NCBI GenBank assembly: GCA_050157065.1
Contig: CP189573.1
DNA: 64,000 bases
Reading direction: 5' to 3' (one strand)
Source of the DNA: Avipropionibacterium sp050157065
Lineage (GTDB): Bacteria; Actinomycetota; Actinomycetes; Propionibacteriales; Propionibacteriaceae
Part shown: positions 17,134 to 24,952 of the stretch, one piece after another
How positions within the stretch are numbered: the first letter of the stretch is position 1
Layout: each line of letters begins with the position of its first letter
The notes under the pieces: model-generated
The model's database searches: none
What the model saw: the letters and a program-made list of their open reading frames with translations, nothing else
What the model was told of the DNA's origin: nothing
Program-made: the position numbers and the translations under genes

Positions 17134-17392
17134 AATGGCCGACCTGTTTACCGGTGACGAGCACGTCGAAGTCGAGGTCACCTGGAGCATCTACCAGCAG
17201 ATGATCATCGCCTACCGCGAACCCGACCCAACCCGAGGCCGGCGAGCTGACGACCACGCTCACCGAGTCGATCAGCCAGGGTGTCCGCGCCGCGTAGAGC
17301 GGGGTCATCACGCTCGGCCGGACGCTGAAGAAGTGCGCCGCCGACGTGCTGGCCTACTTCGACCGCCCCGGCACTAGCAGCGGACCGAGCAC
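17134..17392 (+). pseudogene. ISL3-family transposase C-terminal fragment, degenerate
   Basis: The translated pieces VEVTWSIYQQMIIAYREPDP, then in another frame LTTTLTESISQGVRAA, an in-frame stop, and LGRTLKKCAADVLAYFDRPG, reproduce the order of the conserved C-terminal region of ISL3 transposases. At least one frameshift and one stop are present and the N-terminus and true C-terminus are absent. It is an old insertion scar directly upstream of the DUF6153 gene. Confidence 0.75.
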
Positions 17393-17412
17393 ACTCCCGC
17401 CGTGGCGATGGG

Positions 17413-17429
17413 ATACGCCACCGGGGTAT
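17413..17429 (+). promoter_or_regulatory. CsoR-like operator overlapping a possible promoter
   Basis: ATACGCCACCGGGGTAT has the ATAC...GTAT arms and G/C-rich core seen in actinobacterial copper-sensor CsoR operators. A TATGCT -10-like box begins at 17427, overlapping it. It lies 11-27 nt before the DUF6153 start. No csoR gene is in the window, so control would need a chromosomal or lost regulator. Confidence 0.35.
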
Positions 17430-17439
17430 GCTGTGATGT

Positions 17440-17883
17440 GTGGTGACCGCGACTTATGAACCCGGGCGCAGTCACTGGTGGCAGCTGACCGTCTTTGCGG
17501 CGCTGCTGATCGTCGGTCTCCTCGGAATGCACGCGCTGGCCAGTGGGCCCATGGCAGCGAGTGCCCAGACATCCATGACCTCGTCGGGACACGCGTCCCC
17601 GGCGTCGCCGGGCATGAGCGAAGCGGCGGCCCCCGCCTCCGTGCCGATGACGTCCGGATCGCACGGCGTGGTTCACGGCACCGGCGGATGCGCGGATGCC
17701 ATGAGCAGCGGTGGCGGCTCCACCTGCGTCTCCGTGCCGACCGGCAAGAGCATCTCGGCCCTCCCAACCTCACCACCGGCGAGCCTGCCCGAACCCGTCC
17801 CCGCGGCCTGGACCACGCCGCCGCCCGAGACACCCCGCCGGTTCGCGCTGTCGCACCTGGAGCTGTCGATCTATCGAACGTGA
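17440..17883 (+). CDS. DUF6153 family membrane protein
   Basis: 147-residue protein with a single N-terminal membrane segment (FAALLIVGLLGMHAL) and a Met/His/Ser-rich outer part (MTSSGHASPASPGMSEAA). This resembles DUF6153 proteins that I know mostly as neighbours of copper-resistance genes in actinobacteria. The Met/His richness suggests copper binding outside the membrane (inference). Two tandem GTG codons (17440 and 17443) can serve as start. It stands 171 bp before the multicopper oxidase on the same strand. Confidence 0.65.
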   Translation: MVTATYEPGRSHWWQLTVFAALLIVGLLGMHALASGPMAASAQTSMTSSGHASPASPGMSEAAAPASVPMTSGSHGVVHGTGGCADAMSSGGGSTCVSVPTGKSISALPTSPPASLPEPVPAAWTTPPPETPRRFALSHLELSIYRT

Positions 17884-18054
17884 TCGGCAGCGAGCGCCGA
17901 CCTGGCGCTCCTCGCCCGCCTCGGCGGGCCCTTGACCCTGCCGAATCCGCGACGGCATCACGCCCCGGGCACTGGCCTTCTCAGAGGCCTTTGCAGCCCT
18001 GCGGCTCGATGCCGTGACCCCGCTCACCATCGACACAGAAGGACATCGTCACCC

Positions 18055-19566
18055 ATGCATTCCAACCTGAACCGCCGCCAGTTCCTCGCCGCCGGCGCAC
18101 TGACCCTCACCGCCGCAGGACTCGCCGGCTGCAGCTCCAGCACCACCAGCAAGACGACCTCGTTCGTCAAACCCGGCGGCGCCGCGGTTACAGCGGCCGA
18201 GGTGAAGCGCCGCCGCACCGGAGCCGTCGTGCAGCGCGCGCTGACCGCCGAGCCCGTCACCCTCGACCTCGGCGGAAAAACTGCCAAGACCTGGGCCTAC
18301 CGCGGAGCATCGGCAACCGAGCCGCTGCGCGGAAACGTCGGCGACACCCTGAAGGTCGCCCTCACCAACAACCTCCCCGACCCGACCAGCGTGCACTGGC
18401 ACGGGCTCGCCCTGCGCAACGACATGGACGGCGTGCCGAACCTCACTCAGCAGGCCGTCGGGCCGGGCGATGCCTTCGCCTACGAGTTCACTCTTCCCGA
18501 GCCGGGCACGTTCTGGTTCCACCCGCACGTCGGCGTGCAACTCGACCGCGGCCTGTACGCGCCGCTTATCATCGGCGACCCCAACGAGAAGGCCGACTAT
18601 GACAAGGAATGGGTCATCGTCCTGGACGACTGGCTCGACGGCGTCACCGCGACGCCCGATGAGGTCCTCGAGGAGCTGAGCCAGGGCATGATGGACCACG
18701 GCGGCACAGACATGGGGCCGATGCGGATGGGCAACACCCTGATGGGCGCGACCTCGCCGCTGCTCGGCGGCGACGCTGGCGACGTCTACTACCCGCTGTA
18801 CCTGATCAATGGCCAGCCGGCCAACGACCCGCAGACCTTCGCCGCCAAGCCAGGCGAGCGGATCAGGCTCCGGATCATCAACGCCGGCGGCGACACCGCC
18901 TTCCGATTCGGCGTCGCCGGGCACCCGCTCACGATCACCCACTCCGACGGCTTCCCCGTGGAACCGCACGAGGCTGAGAGCGTCGTCCTCGGCATGGGCG
19001 AGCGCTACGACATGGTCATCACCGCCGGCGACGGCGCGTTCGCCGTCATCGCCGAGGCGCTCGGCAAGCAGGACCAGGCCCTCGCCGTCCTGCGCACAGG
19101 ATCAGGTTCCGCCCCGTCGAAGGACGCGAAGCTTCCGCAGACGAAGGACCCCGCCACAGCGGCCGACCTGAATGCCTCGGCCCGAGTCGCTCTGCCCAAG
19201 CGCACCGTCGACCGCACCTTGGTGCTCGAGCTGACCGGGAGCATGGAGAAGTACGACTGGGCGATCAACGGCAAGCGCATGGACATGGCAGAGCCAATGC
19301 GCGACGCCCTCGGCCTCGTCGAGGGAGAGCGGATCGCGCTCGAGTTCAAGAACTCGACCACGATGTGGCATCCCATGCATCTGCACGGGCACACCTACCA
19401 GCACCCCGGCGGCGGGCCCCGCAAGGACACCTCAATCGTCCTGCCCGGCAAGACGCTGCGCGTCGAGTTCGACGCCGACAATCCCGGCCGATGGCTCAGC
19501 CACTGTCACAACGTCTACCACGGAGAAGCCGGCATGATGACCACGATCGCCTACCAAATGTCCTGA
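18055..19566 (+). CDS. Tat-exported multicopper oxidase (copper/laccase type)
   Basis: 503-residue oxidase. The N-terminus has a twin-arginine signal NRRQFLAAGAL and a lipobox-like LAGC. Copper ligands are all present: HWHG (114-117), HPHV (156-159), HPMHLHGH (439-446) and HCHNVYHGEAGM (483-494), the last supplying the type 1 Cys484 and axial Met494. A Met/His-rich loop (MMDHGGTDMGPMRMGNTLMG) in the middle is typical of cuprous oxidases such as CueO and could bind Cu(I). It would oxidise Cu(I) to less toxic Cu(II) outside the cell. AGAAGGA precedes the ATG at 18055. With CueP and DUF6153 it forms a copper-tolerance set. Confidence 0.92.
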   Translation: MHSNLNRRQFLAAGALTLTAAGLAGCSSSTTSKTTSFVKPGGAAVTAAEVKRRRTGAVVQRALTAEPVTLDLGGKTAKTWAYRGASATEPLRGNVGDTLKVALTNNLPDPTSVHWHGLALRNDMDGVPNLTQQAVGPGDAFAYEFTLPEPGTFWFHPHVGVQLDRGLYAPLIIGDPNEKADYDKEWVIVLDDWLDGVTATPDEVLEELSQGMMDHGGTDMGPMRMGNTLMGATSPLLGGDAGDVYYPLYLINGQPANDPQTFAAKPGERIRLRIINAGGDTAFRFGVAGHPLTITHSDGFPVEPHEAESVVLGMGERYDMVITAGDGAFAVIAEALGKQDQALAVLRTGSGSAPSKDAKLPQTKDPATAADLNASARVALPKRTVDRTLVLELTGSMEKYDWAINGKRMDMAEPMRDALGLVEGERIALEFKNSTTMWHPMHLHGHTYQHPGGGPRKDTSIVLPGKTLRVEFDADNPGRWLSHCHNVYHGEAGMMTTIAYQMS

Positions 19567-19693
19567 TCCGCGTTCAGTGGGAGAACCATCCGACTTCAGC
19601 CGAGGTGGACGAGTGAATATGGCTCTGCGATGACAACCTCACTAGCCTGCATGGCCCCGCGACCCGGCGGGAACTCAGACTCAAGGAATGGAT

Positions 19694-19857
19694 GCAACAC
19701 CACTAATCGTGGAGGTGTTGCTCAATGGCTCGACAGGTCGCGCCAGAGGAATTTTGGACCGTGTTGCGGGCTGGTGCCCGGGTGGCGGATGCGTCCCGTT
19801 CGGTCGGGGTGTCAGGCTTCACCGGCTATCGATGGGTCGCTGAGGCAGGTCCGGCAC
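19694..19857 (+). pseudogene. IS30-family element 5' fragment
   Basis: From the ATG at 19725 the frame reads MARQVAPEEFWTVLRAGARV and then a helix-turn-helix ending TGYRWVAEAG, the usual N-terminus of actinobacterial IS30 transposases. Homology stops near 19857 and the catalytic domain is absent. Just before it GCAACACC (19694-19701) and GGTGTTGC (19714-19721) form an inverted repeat, probably part of the IS end. Its right break point is fused to the TPR-protein remnant. Confidence 0.7.
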
Positions 19858-20112
19858 CCCCGGCCCATCCGGCGGCGACGGCCTCCTGCATCGCCGCGAT
19901 CGCGTCGTCGTAGCGACCCAAGTTCTCGTACTCATCGGCCAGCTCGGACGCCAACTCGGACACTCTGGCAGTTCATCTCGTCCGACGCCGGCCCGGGACA
20001 AGGCCAGGGCATCCTCGAGCGCGGCGGCCAGTGTGGCTGGGTCCCGAGGCCGAGCCCTCTCGGCCTGGTCGAGTCGATCGATCACGGTCATCAGATTCGG
20101 GGCCTGTGCCAT
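19858..20112 (-). pseudogene. N-terminal fragment of a tetratricopeptide protein
   Basis: From the minus-strand ATG at 20112 the frame reads MAQAPNLMTVIDRLDQAERA and an ALEDALALSRAVG-like helix. An 8-nt insertion (imperfect repeat of GTCCGAG) shifts the frame, after which SELADEYENLGRYDDAIAAM, a TPR unit, continues in another frame. The gene then ends abruptly at the IS30 fragment. It was probably a longer TPR protein that shared a divergent start region with the DUF3024 gene. It is now non-functional. Confidence 0.6.
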
Positions 20113-20500
20113 GACCGCGACGGTAGCGGTTCGATGCGGAATACTGAACCGATGCCAACCCACGGGTCCGCCGGAGACCGACATCGCCCGGGTGCGCCGC
20201 TGGTGCGCCGACCGGGTGCCCGAGCACGCACTGCACCAGGTGCGAGTCGAGTGCGAGGCCACACCGCGGCACCTGACGATCGTGGAACGGCGTGCGCCGT
20301 GGCGTGAGGACTACGGTCCGGAGTGGACCACCATGCCCGTTGCGCGGCTGCGCTACACCAAGACGACAGCGTTGTGGTCGCTGTACTGGCGCGACCGAAA
20401 CCTCCGCTTCCACAACTACGACCTAGCCGAGCCATCAGCTCGCATCGACGACCTGCTCGATGAGCTCGATCGCGATCCCACCTGCATCTTCTGGGGCTGA
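20111..20500 (+). CDS. DUF3024 family protein
   Basis: 129-residue soluble protein of unknown function. The conserved core is IARVRRWCADRVPEHA, then RRAPWREDYGPEWT, ARLRYTK, WRDRNLRFHNYD and the C-terminal DPTCIFWG, all typical of DUF3024. The ATG at 20111 overlaps the start of the divergent TPR fragment within a single CATG, so either one start is misassigned or the true start is a rarer codon downstream. The length is normal for the family. It is likely hitchhiking cargo unrelated to the metal and sulfur genes. Confidence 0.65.
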   Translation: MTATVAVRCGILNRCQPTGPPETDIARVRRWCADRVPEHALHQVRVECEATPRHLTIVERRAPWREDYGPEWTTMPVARLRYTKTTALWSLYWRDRNLRFHNYDLAEPSARIDDLLDELDRDPTCIFWG

Positions 20501-20611
20501 CCGCCACGATGTGTCCTCGGCCCCAGTTCTGCTTCGGTCCGGCCGCCGCTGGGTGTGAGGGGTAGACAGGTGAAGCGAGCCAGTTGCATTGGCGGTGCGC
20601 AACGTCTGGGA

Positions 20612-21099
20612 CTATCCCCGGAGGCTGCTGATCCGCTGGGCCATGCGGGCAGCAGATGCCCATGCGGCACAGGCGAGGACGCCAGCGGACACGGCGAGCA
20701 GGATTGTCCACATCATGCGGAGTGTTGCTCGGCCGGAGAGCATGTAGATCCCACTGCCCTCCAGTCCGTAGAGCCAGACCATCACGGCTCGGAGCTGGTC
20801 AGCGGTGACCCAGCCGACGATGGCACCGGCGACGGTCAGGGCGGCCACCGCAGCCATTCCCCTGGGGCGTGGGTGGAGCGGTGTCCCGGTGACTGATCTG
20901 GCCACGACCGGCGCGGGCGTGGCAAAGCCCCACTGATCGGCCTTCCTCTCTGATCTCAGCGCGCGTTCCCACAGCCCGAGCTGGGCGAGCCCGAGCCCAA
21001 GGAAGACACACGCTCCTCCCACGAACGCGACGCGATCCTCTGACCCGAACGCGTACAGGACTGCGGCCGCTGTCGGGACTGCTGCACGATCTGGTGACA
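20612..21099 (-). pseudogene. Membrane protein, N-terminus replaced by IS3 sequence
   Basis: About 160 codons with three to four hydrophobic segments (VAFVGGACVFLGLGLAQLGL, AAVAALTVAGAIVGWV, TILLAVSAGVLACAAWA). I do not recognise the family. The frame continues upstream directly into IS3 OrfB sequence with no native start codon in between, so the true N-terminus appears to have been removed. The only internal ATG would leave the last two segments. Confidence 0.45.
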
Positions 21100-21350
21100 G
21101 TTGGGTCAACTTGTCGAGGCCGGCCTGTCGGCGTCGGCGGTGGTAGGTGCTTTCAATCCAACTCACGATCGCGATCCGGAGCTCCTCGCGGGTGGCCCAG
21201 CGGCGCCGGTCGAGGACGTTGTTCTGCAACAACGCGAAGAACGACTCCATGGCGGCGTTGTCGCCGGCAGCGCCGACCTGACCCATCGATCCGACCAGGT
21301 CGTTGCGGTTGAGGGCGTGGACGAATTGCGGGGAGCCGAACTGGGCGAGC
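21100..21350 (-). pseudogene. IS3-family OrfB C-terminal fragment
   Basis: The minus-strand frame reads GSMGQVGAAGDNAAMESFFA, LLQNNVLDRRRWATREELRI and STYHRRRRQAGLDKL, the conserved C-terminal part of IS3 integrases including the catalytic Glu (AAMESFF). The piece to its right at 21640-22072 is the N-terminal half of the same kind of OrfB on the same strand; the middle has been lost where another fragment is inserted. Confidence 0.75.
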
Positions 21351-21395
21351 TCAACCGGTGGAAGCAACACCTGATCGGAGGGTGTTGTGGGACGA

Positions 21396-21624
21396 CCATC
21401 GGTTGGATGAGGGAGGTGACCGGGCTCTATAAGAATGAATACATCAAGCCCGATGGGCCGATCAAGACCTGCTCGAGGTCGAGTTCCTGACCGCGGAATG
21501 GGTCGACTGCTACAACCAGGACTGGCTCCACTCCACCCTGGGTCAAGTGCCAGCGGCGGAGTACGAGCAGAACCACTACGATCACCTACTGACCGTGCTC
21601 CAGCCGGAGCCGGCCTTCATATAA
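21396..21624 (+). pseudogene. Second IS3-family OrfB C-terminal fragment, opposite strand
   Basis: The plus strand reads TGLYKNEYIKPDGPIKT and, after a frameshift near 21468, FLTAEWVDCYNQDWLHSTLG and QVPAAEYEQNHY, matching the end of a different IS3 OrfB (LYKTE-IKPDGP ... EWVDW-N--RLHS-LG--PPAEYE). It ends with a stop at 21624. It lies between the two halves of the minus-strand OrfB, so it is nested in it. Confidence 0.7.
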
Positions 21625-21639
21625 CCGACCGGTACGAAA

Positions 21640-22072
21640 CCCGTGATGCTTCAGGCCTTCATCCGGTCCCGATGGAGTAGCCCACGATCCGGTTCGAGAC
21701 GACGTCCTTGACCGCGCAAAAAGGTAGACTTGCCCTCATCGGTGCGGTGCTCGGTGATGTCGGGCAGCCACAACTGGTTCGCCATGACAGCAGAGAAGTC
21801 GCGCTCGACCAGGTCGTCTTGGACCGGCGGTCCGGGCCGCTTGCCGTTCTTGCCACGCTTTTTCCCGAACACCGAGCACCACTGGTTGTCGCGGCACAGC
21901 CGCCACGCGGTTCGCTCACACATGAGCTCGCCGGCAGCCCGGCCTGACCGGCCAGGAACCGGTAGCCGAACTCGGGATCATCATGGTGCGCGTCGAGCAG
22001 GGCGTCGGCCCGATACGCCTCGACTACTTCAGCGGAGGTGAGCTGTGATGACGCCACCGGCCGTAGGGGCAC
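21640..22072 (-). pseudogene. IS3-family OrfB N-terminal fragment, several frameshifts
   Basis: Spread over two frames are EVVEAYRADALLDAHHDDPEF, MCERTAWRLCRDNQWCSVFG, KKRGKNGKRPGPPVQDD, ANQLWLPDITEHRTDEGKS and VKDVVSNRIVGYSI, which together give the N-terminal half and first catalytic Asp (in LPDITEH) of an IS3 OrfB. It stops after MKA, where the element at 21396-21624 interrupts it. Confidence 0.75.
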
Positions 22073-22199
22073 GTGAGCGCTTCAGGACCCGCAACGACAC
22101 CGCGACGGGGCCGTCGACAGCGAGCTCACTCACGAGCGGGTAGAGCCTTTTCCTGGCAGTTCGGCTGCGACAGATACGGCGCCACAGATCATGTGTCAC

Positions 22200-22757
22200 C
22201 TATCGTGCAGCAGTCCCGGTTCGCGGTGGCGCGGTGTGTGCAGGTATGGGTTTCCGGAAGCGCGGGGGCTGGCGACGGCTGCACTCATCTGTGGCGCAGG
22301 GGGTCTGGCGACGGAACCGCCACCACAGCGCAGCGACCAGCAACATGACTGAGGCTGCTGCGAGGAGGGGTTGGATCGGTTCGAAGTACGTGAGCGCGCC
22401 AGCTGTGCCTAGCAGGATCAGCACGATCTTGTTGCAGACGGGGCAGCCGATGGCTAGGAAGCCGGCAACTCCGCCGAGCCCGCCTGCCCGGGAGCCGGGG
22501 GCCCGGGCCGGCGGCCGCGTCCACGGCAGATAGCTGGCGATCAAAACCCCCGAGAGCAGCGAAGTAACCACCCAGACCGGGTAGGACCACCACGTCGGCG
22601 GTACGTCGCGGGTGAACCAGGGGGTGTCGATGAGGTCGGTGGGTACACCCATGGCGACGGCGACGCGCGCAGCTGCAGCCAGGCTAGCGAGGGCTGCGCG
22701 ACGATGCCGCAGCGCGGCCGTGGGGGTCGTTGAGGTCGACCTGGGTCGTCGGCTCAT
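22200..22757 (-). CDS. Small membrane protein with CPVC motif, partner of CcdA-like transporter
   Basis: 185-residue integral membrane protein with about four hydrophobic segments. Its notable feature is FLAIGCPVCNKIVLILLG, placing a CxxC pair (Cys105, Cys108) at the edge of a membrane helix. The C-terminus is basic and may be cytoplasmic. The family has no name I can give. The start at 22757 overlaps the ccdA-like gene's stop by 4 bp, so the two are made together. A role in passing electrons or sulfur-bound reducing power across the membrane is inferred from the CxxC and from the DsbA/CcdA neighbours. Confidence 0.7.
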   Translation of the reverse strand: MSRRPRSTSTTPTAALRHRRAALASLAAAARVAVAMGVPTDLIDTPWFTRDVPPTWWSYPVWVVTSLLSGVLIASYLPWTRPPARAPGSRAGGLGGVAGFLAIGCPVCNKIVLILLGTAGALTYFEPIQPLLAAASVMLLVAALWWRFRRQTPCATDECSRRQPPRFRKPIPAHTAPPRTGTAAR

Positions 22758-23698
22758 GAGGGGTCCTTTGGTGTGAGGGTGGGCGGGGTCGACCGGCCGT
22801 TGGTGTGGCCACCCAGGTCGACGAGGTCGGTAGCGTCGGCGAACCGTGGCGGCGGCGAGGGTGGCGATGGTTTGGTTGGGTGCGCTCGTGCGCGTGCCAG
22901 GACGAGTGCGACGATCACTGTTCCTACCGCGAGCGTGGCGACGACTGCGAGATCGGGTACCGAAGTCGACCAGGAGGTCACCGCGGACTCGGCGCGGAAC
23001 TGGTCGTCGATGCTGAGCACGCCGCCGAGGTTGGCGGTTCCGCTGGTGGCAAGCAGCAGGACGCCGAGAGCGATGAAGATCAGTCCGGACACCAGGGAGG
23101 TGAGGGTGGTGGTCGCCGGGCCGAGCCGGATGGGGCGAGGCCGCAGCCACGTGCGTCGGCCGAGGTCGAAGCGTTGCCACACCACCGACAAGACGATCAC
23201 TGGCAGCACCATCCCCAAGGCGTAGACCGCGAGCAGGGTCCCGCCGTAGAGCGGATTGCCTCCGACCGCGGCCACGGCGAGGACGGAGCCCAAGATGGGG
23301 CCAGAGCAGACTCCCGCGATGCCGTAGACGGTGCCGAGAACGTAGACCGCGCCAGACGACGTGGCCTGCCCCCCGCTCCGACCACGGGCGCGCTTGCGGC
23401 CTGGCACCGGCAGTCCGATCCCGAGCACCTGCATGGCCCCGAACACGATGATGATGATGCTGGCAACGATCACCACGGCTTCGCGGTTCGCAGAGAAGAA
23501 GAACCCAAGGGTCGAGGCCGCGACGCCGAGCGGGACCAGGGTCGTGAGCAGACCCACCCAGAAGAGCAGGGTGCGGCCGATAATGGTGCGATCGCTGGTG
23601 AAGGCGTAGGCGAAGAATGACGGCAGCAGTACCGCTGAGCAAGGGCTGAGCAGGGTCAACACACCGCCCAGCAACGCTCCGGCGTATCCGATGTCCAT
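22754..23698 (-). CDS. CcdA/DsbD-family thiol:disulfide transporter
   Basis: 314 residues with seven or more membrane segments. The two redox cysteines of the CcdA family are at Cys20 (LLSPCSAVLLPSFF) and Cys131 (GVCSGPILG). A hydrophilic Pro-rich C-terminal tail of about 45 residues follows. The family moves reducing equivalents from cytoplasmic thioredoxin to extracytoplasmic thiol proteins. The gene lies 15 bp after the DsbA-like gene and overlaps the next by 4 bp, forming an operon. In this setting it probably keeps the DsbA-like protein, or a persulfide acceptor, reduced. Confidence 0.85.
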   Translation of the reverse strand: MDIGYAGALLGGVLTLLSPCSAVLLPSFFAYAFTSDRTIIGRTLLFWVGLLTTLVPLGVAASTLGFFFSANREAVVIVASIIIIVFGAMQVLGIGLPVPGRKRARGRSGGQATSSGAVYVLGTVYGIAGVCSGPILGSVLAVAAVGGNPLYGGTLLAVYALGMVLPVIVLSVVWQRFDLGRRTWLRPRPIRLGPATTTLTSLVSGLIFIALGVLLLATSGTANLGGVLSIDDQFRAESAVTSWSTSVPDLAVVATLAVGTVIVALVLARARAHPTKPSPPSPPPRFADATDLVDLGGHTNGRSTPPTLTPKDPS

Positions 23699-23712
23699 GA
23701 CTGGGTCCGGAC

Positions 23713-24432
23713 TCAGGCCGCAGCGGCGAGCCGCTCGATCTTCTCGACGAAGACCTCGGCCGGCTGCGCTCCGATGATTGCCTCGTCGTTGATGAGGAAC
23801 GTTGGGGTGCCGGTCATACCGAGCGACCGCGCTTGGTTCAGATCGCTTTGGATACTCTGCGCTATCTCAGGATCGAATCGGTCACGTTCGAAACGCTGGA
23901 GATCGGCTACGCCGGCCTGCTTGGCGAAGGCGGTGATGGTCTGATCATCGAGGTCGAGATGGCCGCGTTCGGGGGCGTTGTCGAACACCACGGTGTACCA
24001 CTGCCAAAACCTGCCTTGCTCGGCGGCCGCGCGACCGGCCATCGCTCCGGCCATGGATTCCTCGCCGAAGACCGGGAAGTCGCGCCATTCGATGCGCAAC
24101 GTTCCGTCGTCGATGTAGCGCTGGAGGTCGGGCTTGATATCGCGTGCGAAGACGCCGCAGAACGGACAACGGAAATCGGCGTACTCGATCATCACGACCG
24201 GGGCGTTGACTGCTCCCACCGCCAACGGGTCTCCGTCGACGCGACGGGCCAAATCAGCCAAGGTGCCGCCGGCTGTGCCGTCGGAGGGTCGGGTGGTTTG
24301 GGTGGCGGGCGCCGACGTGACCGTGGGAGCGGTGGCTTCGAGATCTCGCTGTCGAGTGAGTGAGGCTGCCGCCAATACTGCGACGACGGCGAGGACGGCG
24401 ACGACGATCAGAACGGGGGTTCGGGACTTCAT
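23713..24432 (-). CDS. DsbA-family thioredoxin-fold protein, membrane anchored
   Basis: 239 residues with an N-terminal membrane segment (VLIVVAVLAVVAVLAAAS), a Thr/Pro-rich linker and a DsbA/DsbG-like thioredoxin domain with the active site Cys89-Pro-Phe-Cys92. The cis-Pro loop appears as GTPTFLIND. It faces outward and handles disulfides or low-molecular-weight persulfides. An AGGAG site precedes the ATG at 24432. First gene of the dsbA-ccdA-CPVC operon; a GntR-type palindrome lies about 70 bp upstream. Confidence 0.88.
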   Translation of the reverse strand: MKSRTPVLIVVAVLAVVAVLAAASLTRQRDLEATAPTVTSAPATQTTRPSDGTAGGTLADLARRVDGDPLAVGAVNAPVVMIEYADFRCPFCGVFARDIKPDLQRYIDDGTLRIEWRDFPVFGEESMAGAMAGRAAAEQGRFWQWYTVVFDNAPERGHLDLDDQTITAFAKQAGVADLQRFERDRFDPEIAQSIQSDLNQARSLGMTGTPTFLINDEAIIGAQPAEVFVEKIERLAAAA

Positions 24433-24503
24433 GGTCGGGTTCGACTCCTGGGACGGACGAGCAGGCACCGGCCGACCGAGGTGATCGGCACCACGGACGG
24501 TAT

Positions 24504-24515
24504 ATGTCCGTACAA
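24504..24515. promoter_or_regulatory. Putative GntR operator before dsbA-like operon
   Basis: ATGTCCGTACAA matches the perfect palindrome ATGTACGTACAT at 27046-27057 in 10 of 12 positions and has the TGT-N4-ACA form expected of GntR/HutC-type operators. It is in the 145-bp gap between dsrE-like and dsbA-like genes, overlapping the region where a minus-strand -10 (TATACC-like) would lie. Confidence 0.55.
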
Positions 24516-24577
24516 ATCGCCCAACGGTCGGCACGTGACAGTGGTTCCCGCCAACGCCGAGTGGGGCGGGCGACTGG

Positions 24578-24952
24578 TCAGAGACGCACGTAGGACCAGC
24601 CCTCAGCTTGGCGCCGTGCGAGATAGGTGACCGCCGCTGACACGACGACTCCGGTCGAGACGGTGTCGGGATCGATGCGGGCTCCACGCAAGCTGTTAGC
24701 ACACAGGATCACGCGTGCGTGGCTGTCGGCGATCATGTCAACCGCTGGCCTGCCGCGGTCGTCGATGGCAATCGCGGCGAGCGGGCCTTGGACGATGACC
24801 TCGATGGGGCAGTCCAGTTCGGCGCGGGCGTTGCGGGCGACGACCGCGGCCCGGCTCAGGGCCTCGGTCTCCCCCATCACGTGCAGCAACAGTCCGGGTG
24901 GGTCGTCGGGTCCAGGGGTGGGGCTGGGTGTCGGGGCGGTATTGGTTGTCAT
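24578..24952 (-). CDS. DsrE-like sulfur-relay family protein
   Basis: 124-residue soluble protein. The core ALSRAAVVARNARAEL, VIVQGPLAAIAI and VILCANSLRGARID fits the DsrE/DsrF/YchN-like fold; Cys84 in LCANSLRG is at the position used for persulfide carriage in this superfamily. A Pro-rich N-terminal extension of about 18 residues is unusual. The start overlaps the GntR stop by 4 bp. It is a candidate sulfane-sulfur carrier between rhodanese or SQR products and other acceptors (inference). Confidence 0.78.
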   Translation of the reverse strand: MTTNTAPTPSPTPGPDDPPGLLLHVMGETEALSRAAVVARNARAELDCPIEVIVQGPLAAIAIDDRGRPAVDMIADSHARVILCANSLRGARIDPDTVSTGVVVSAAVTYLARRQAEGWSYVRL

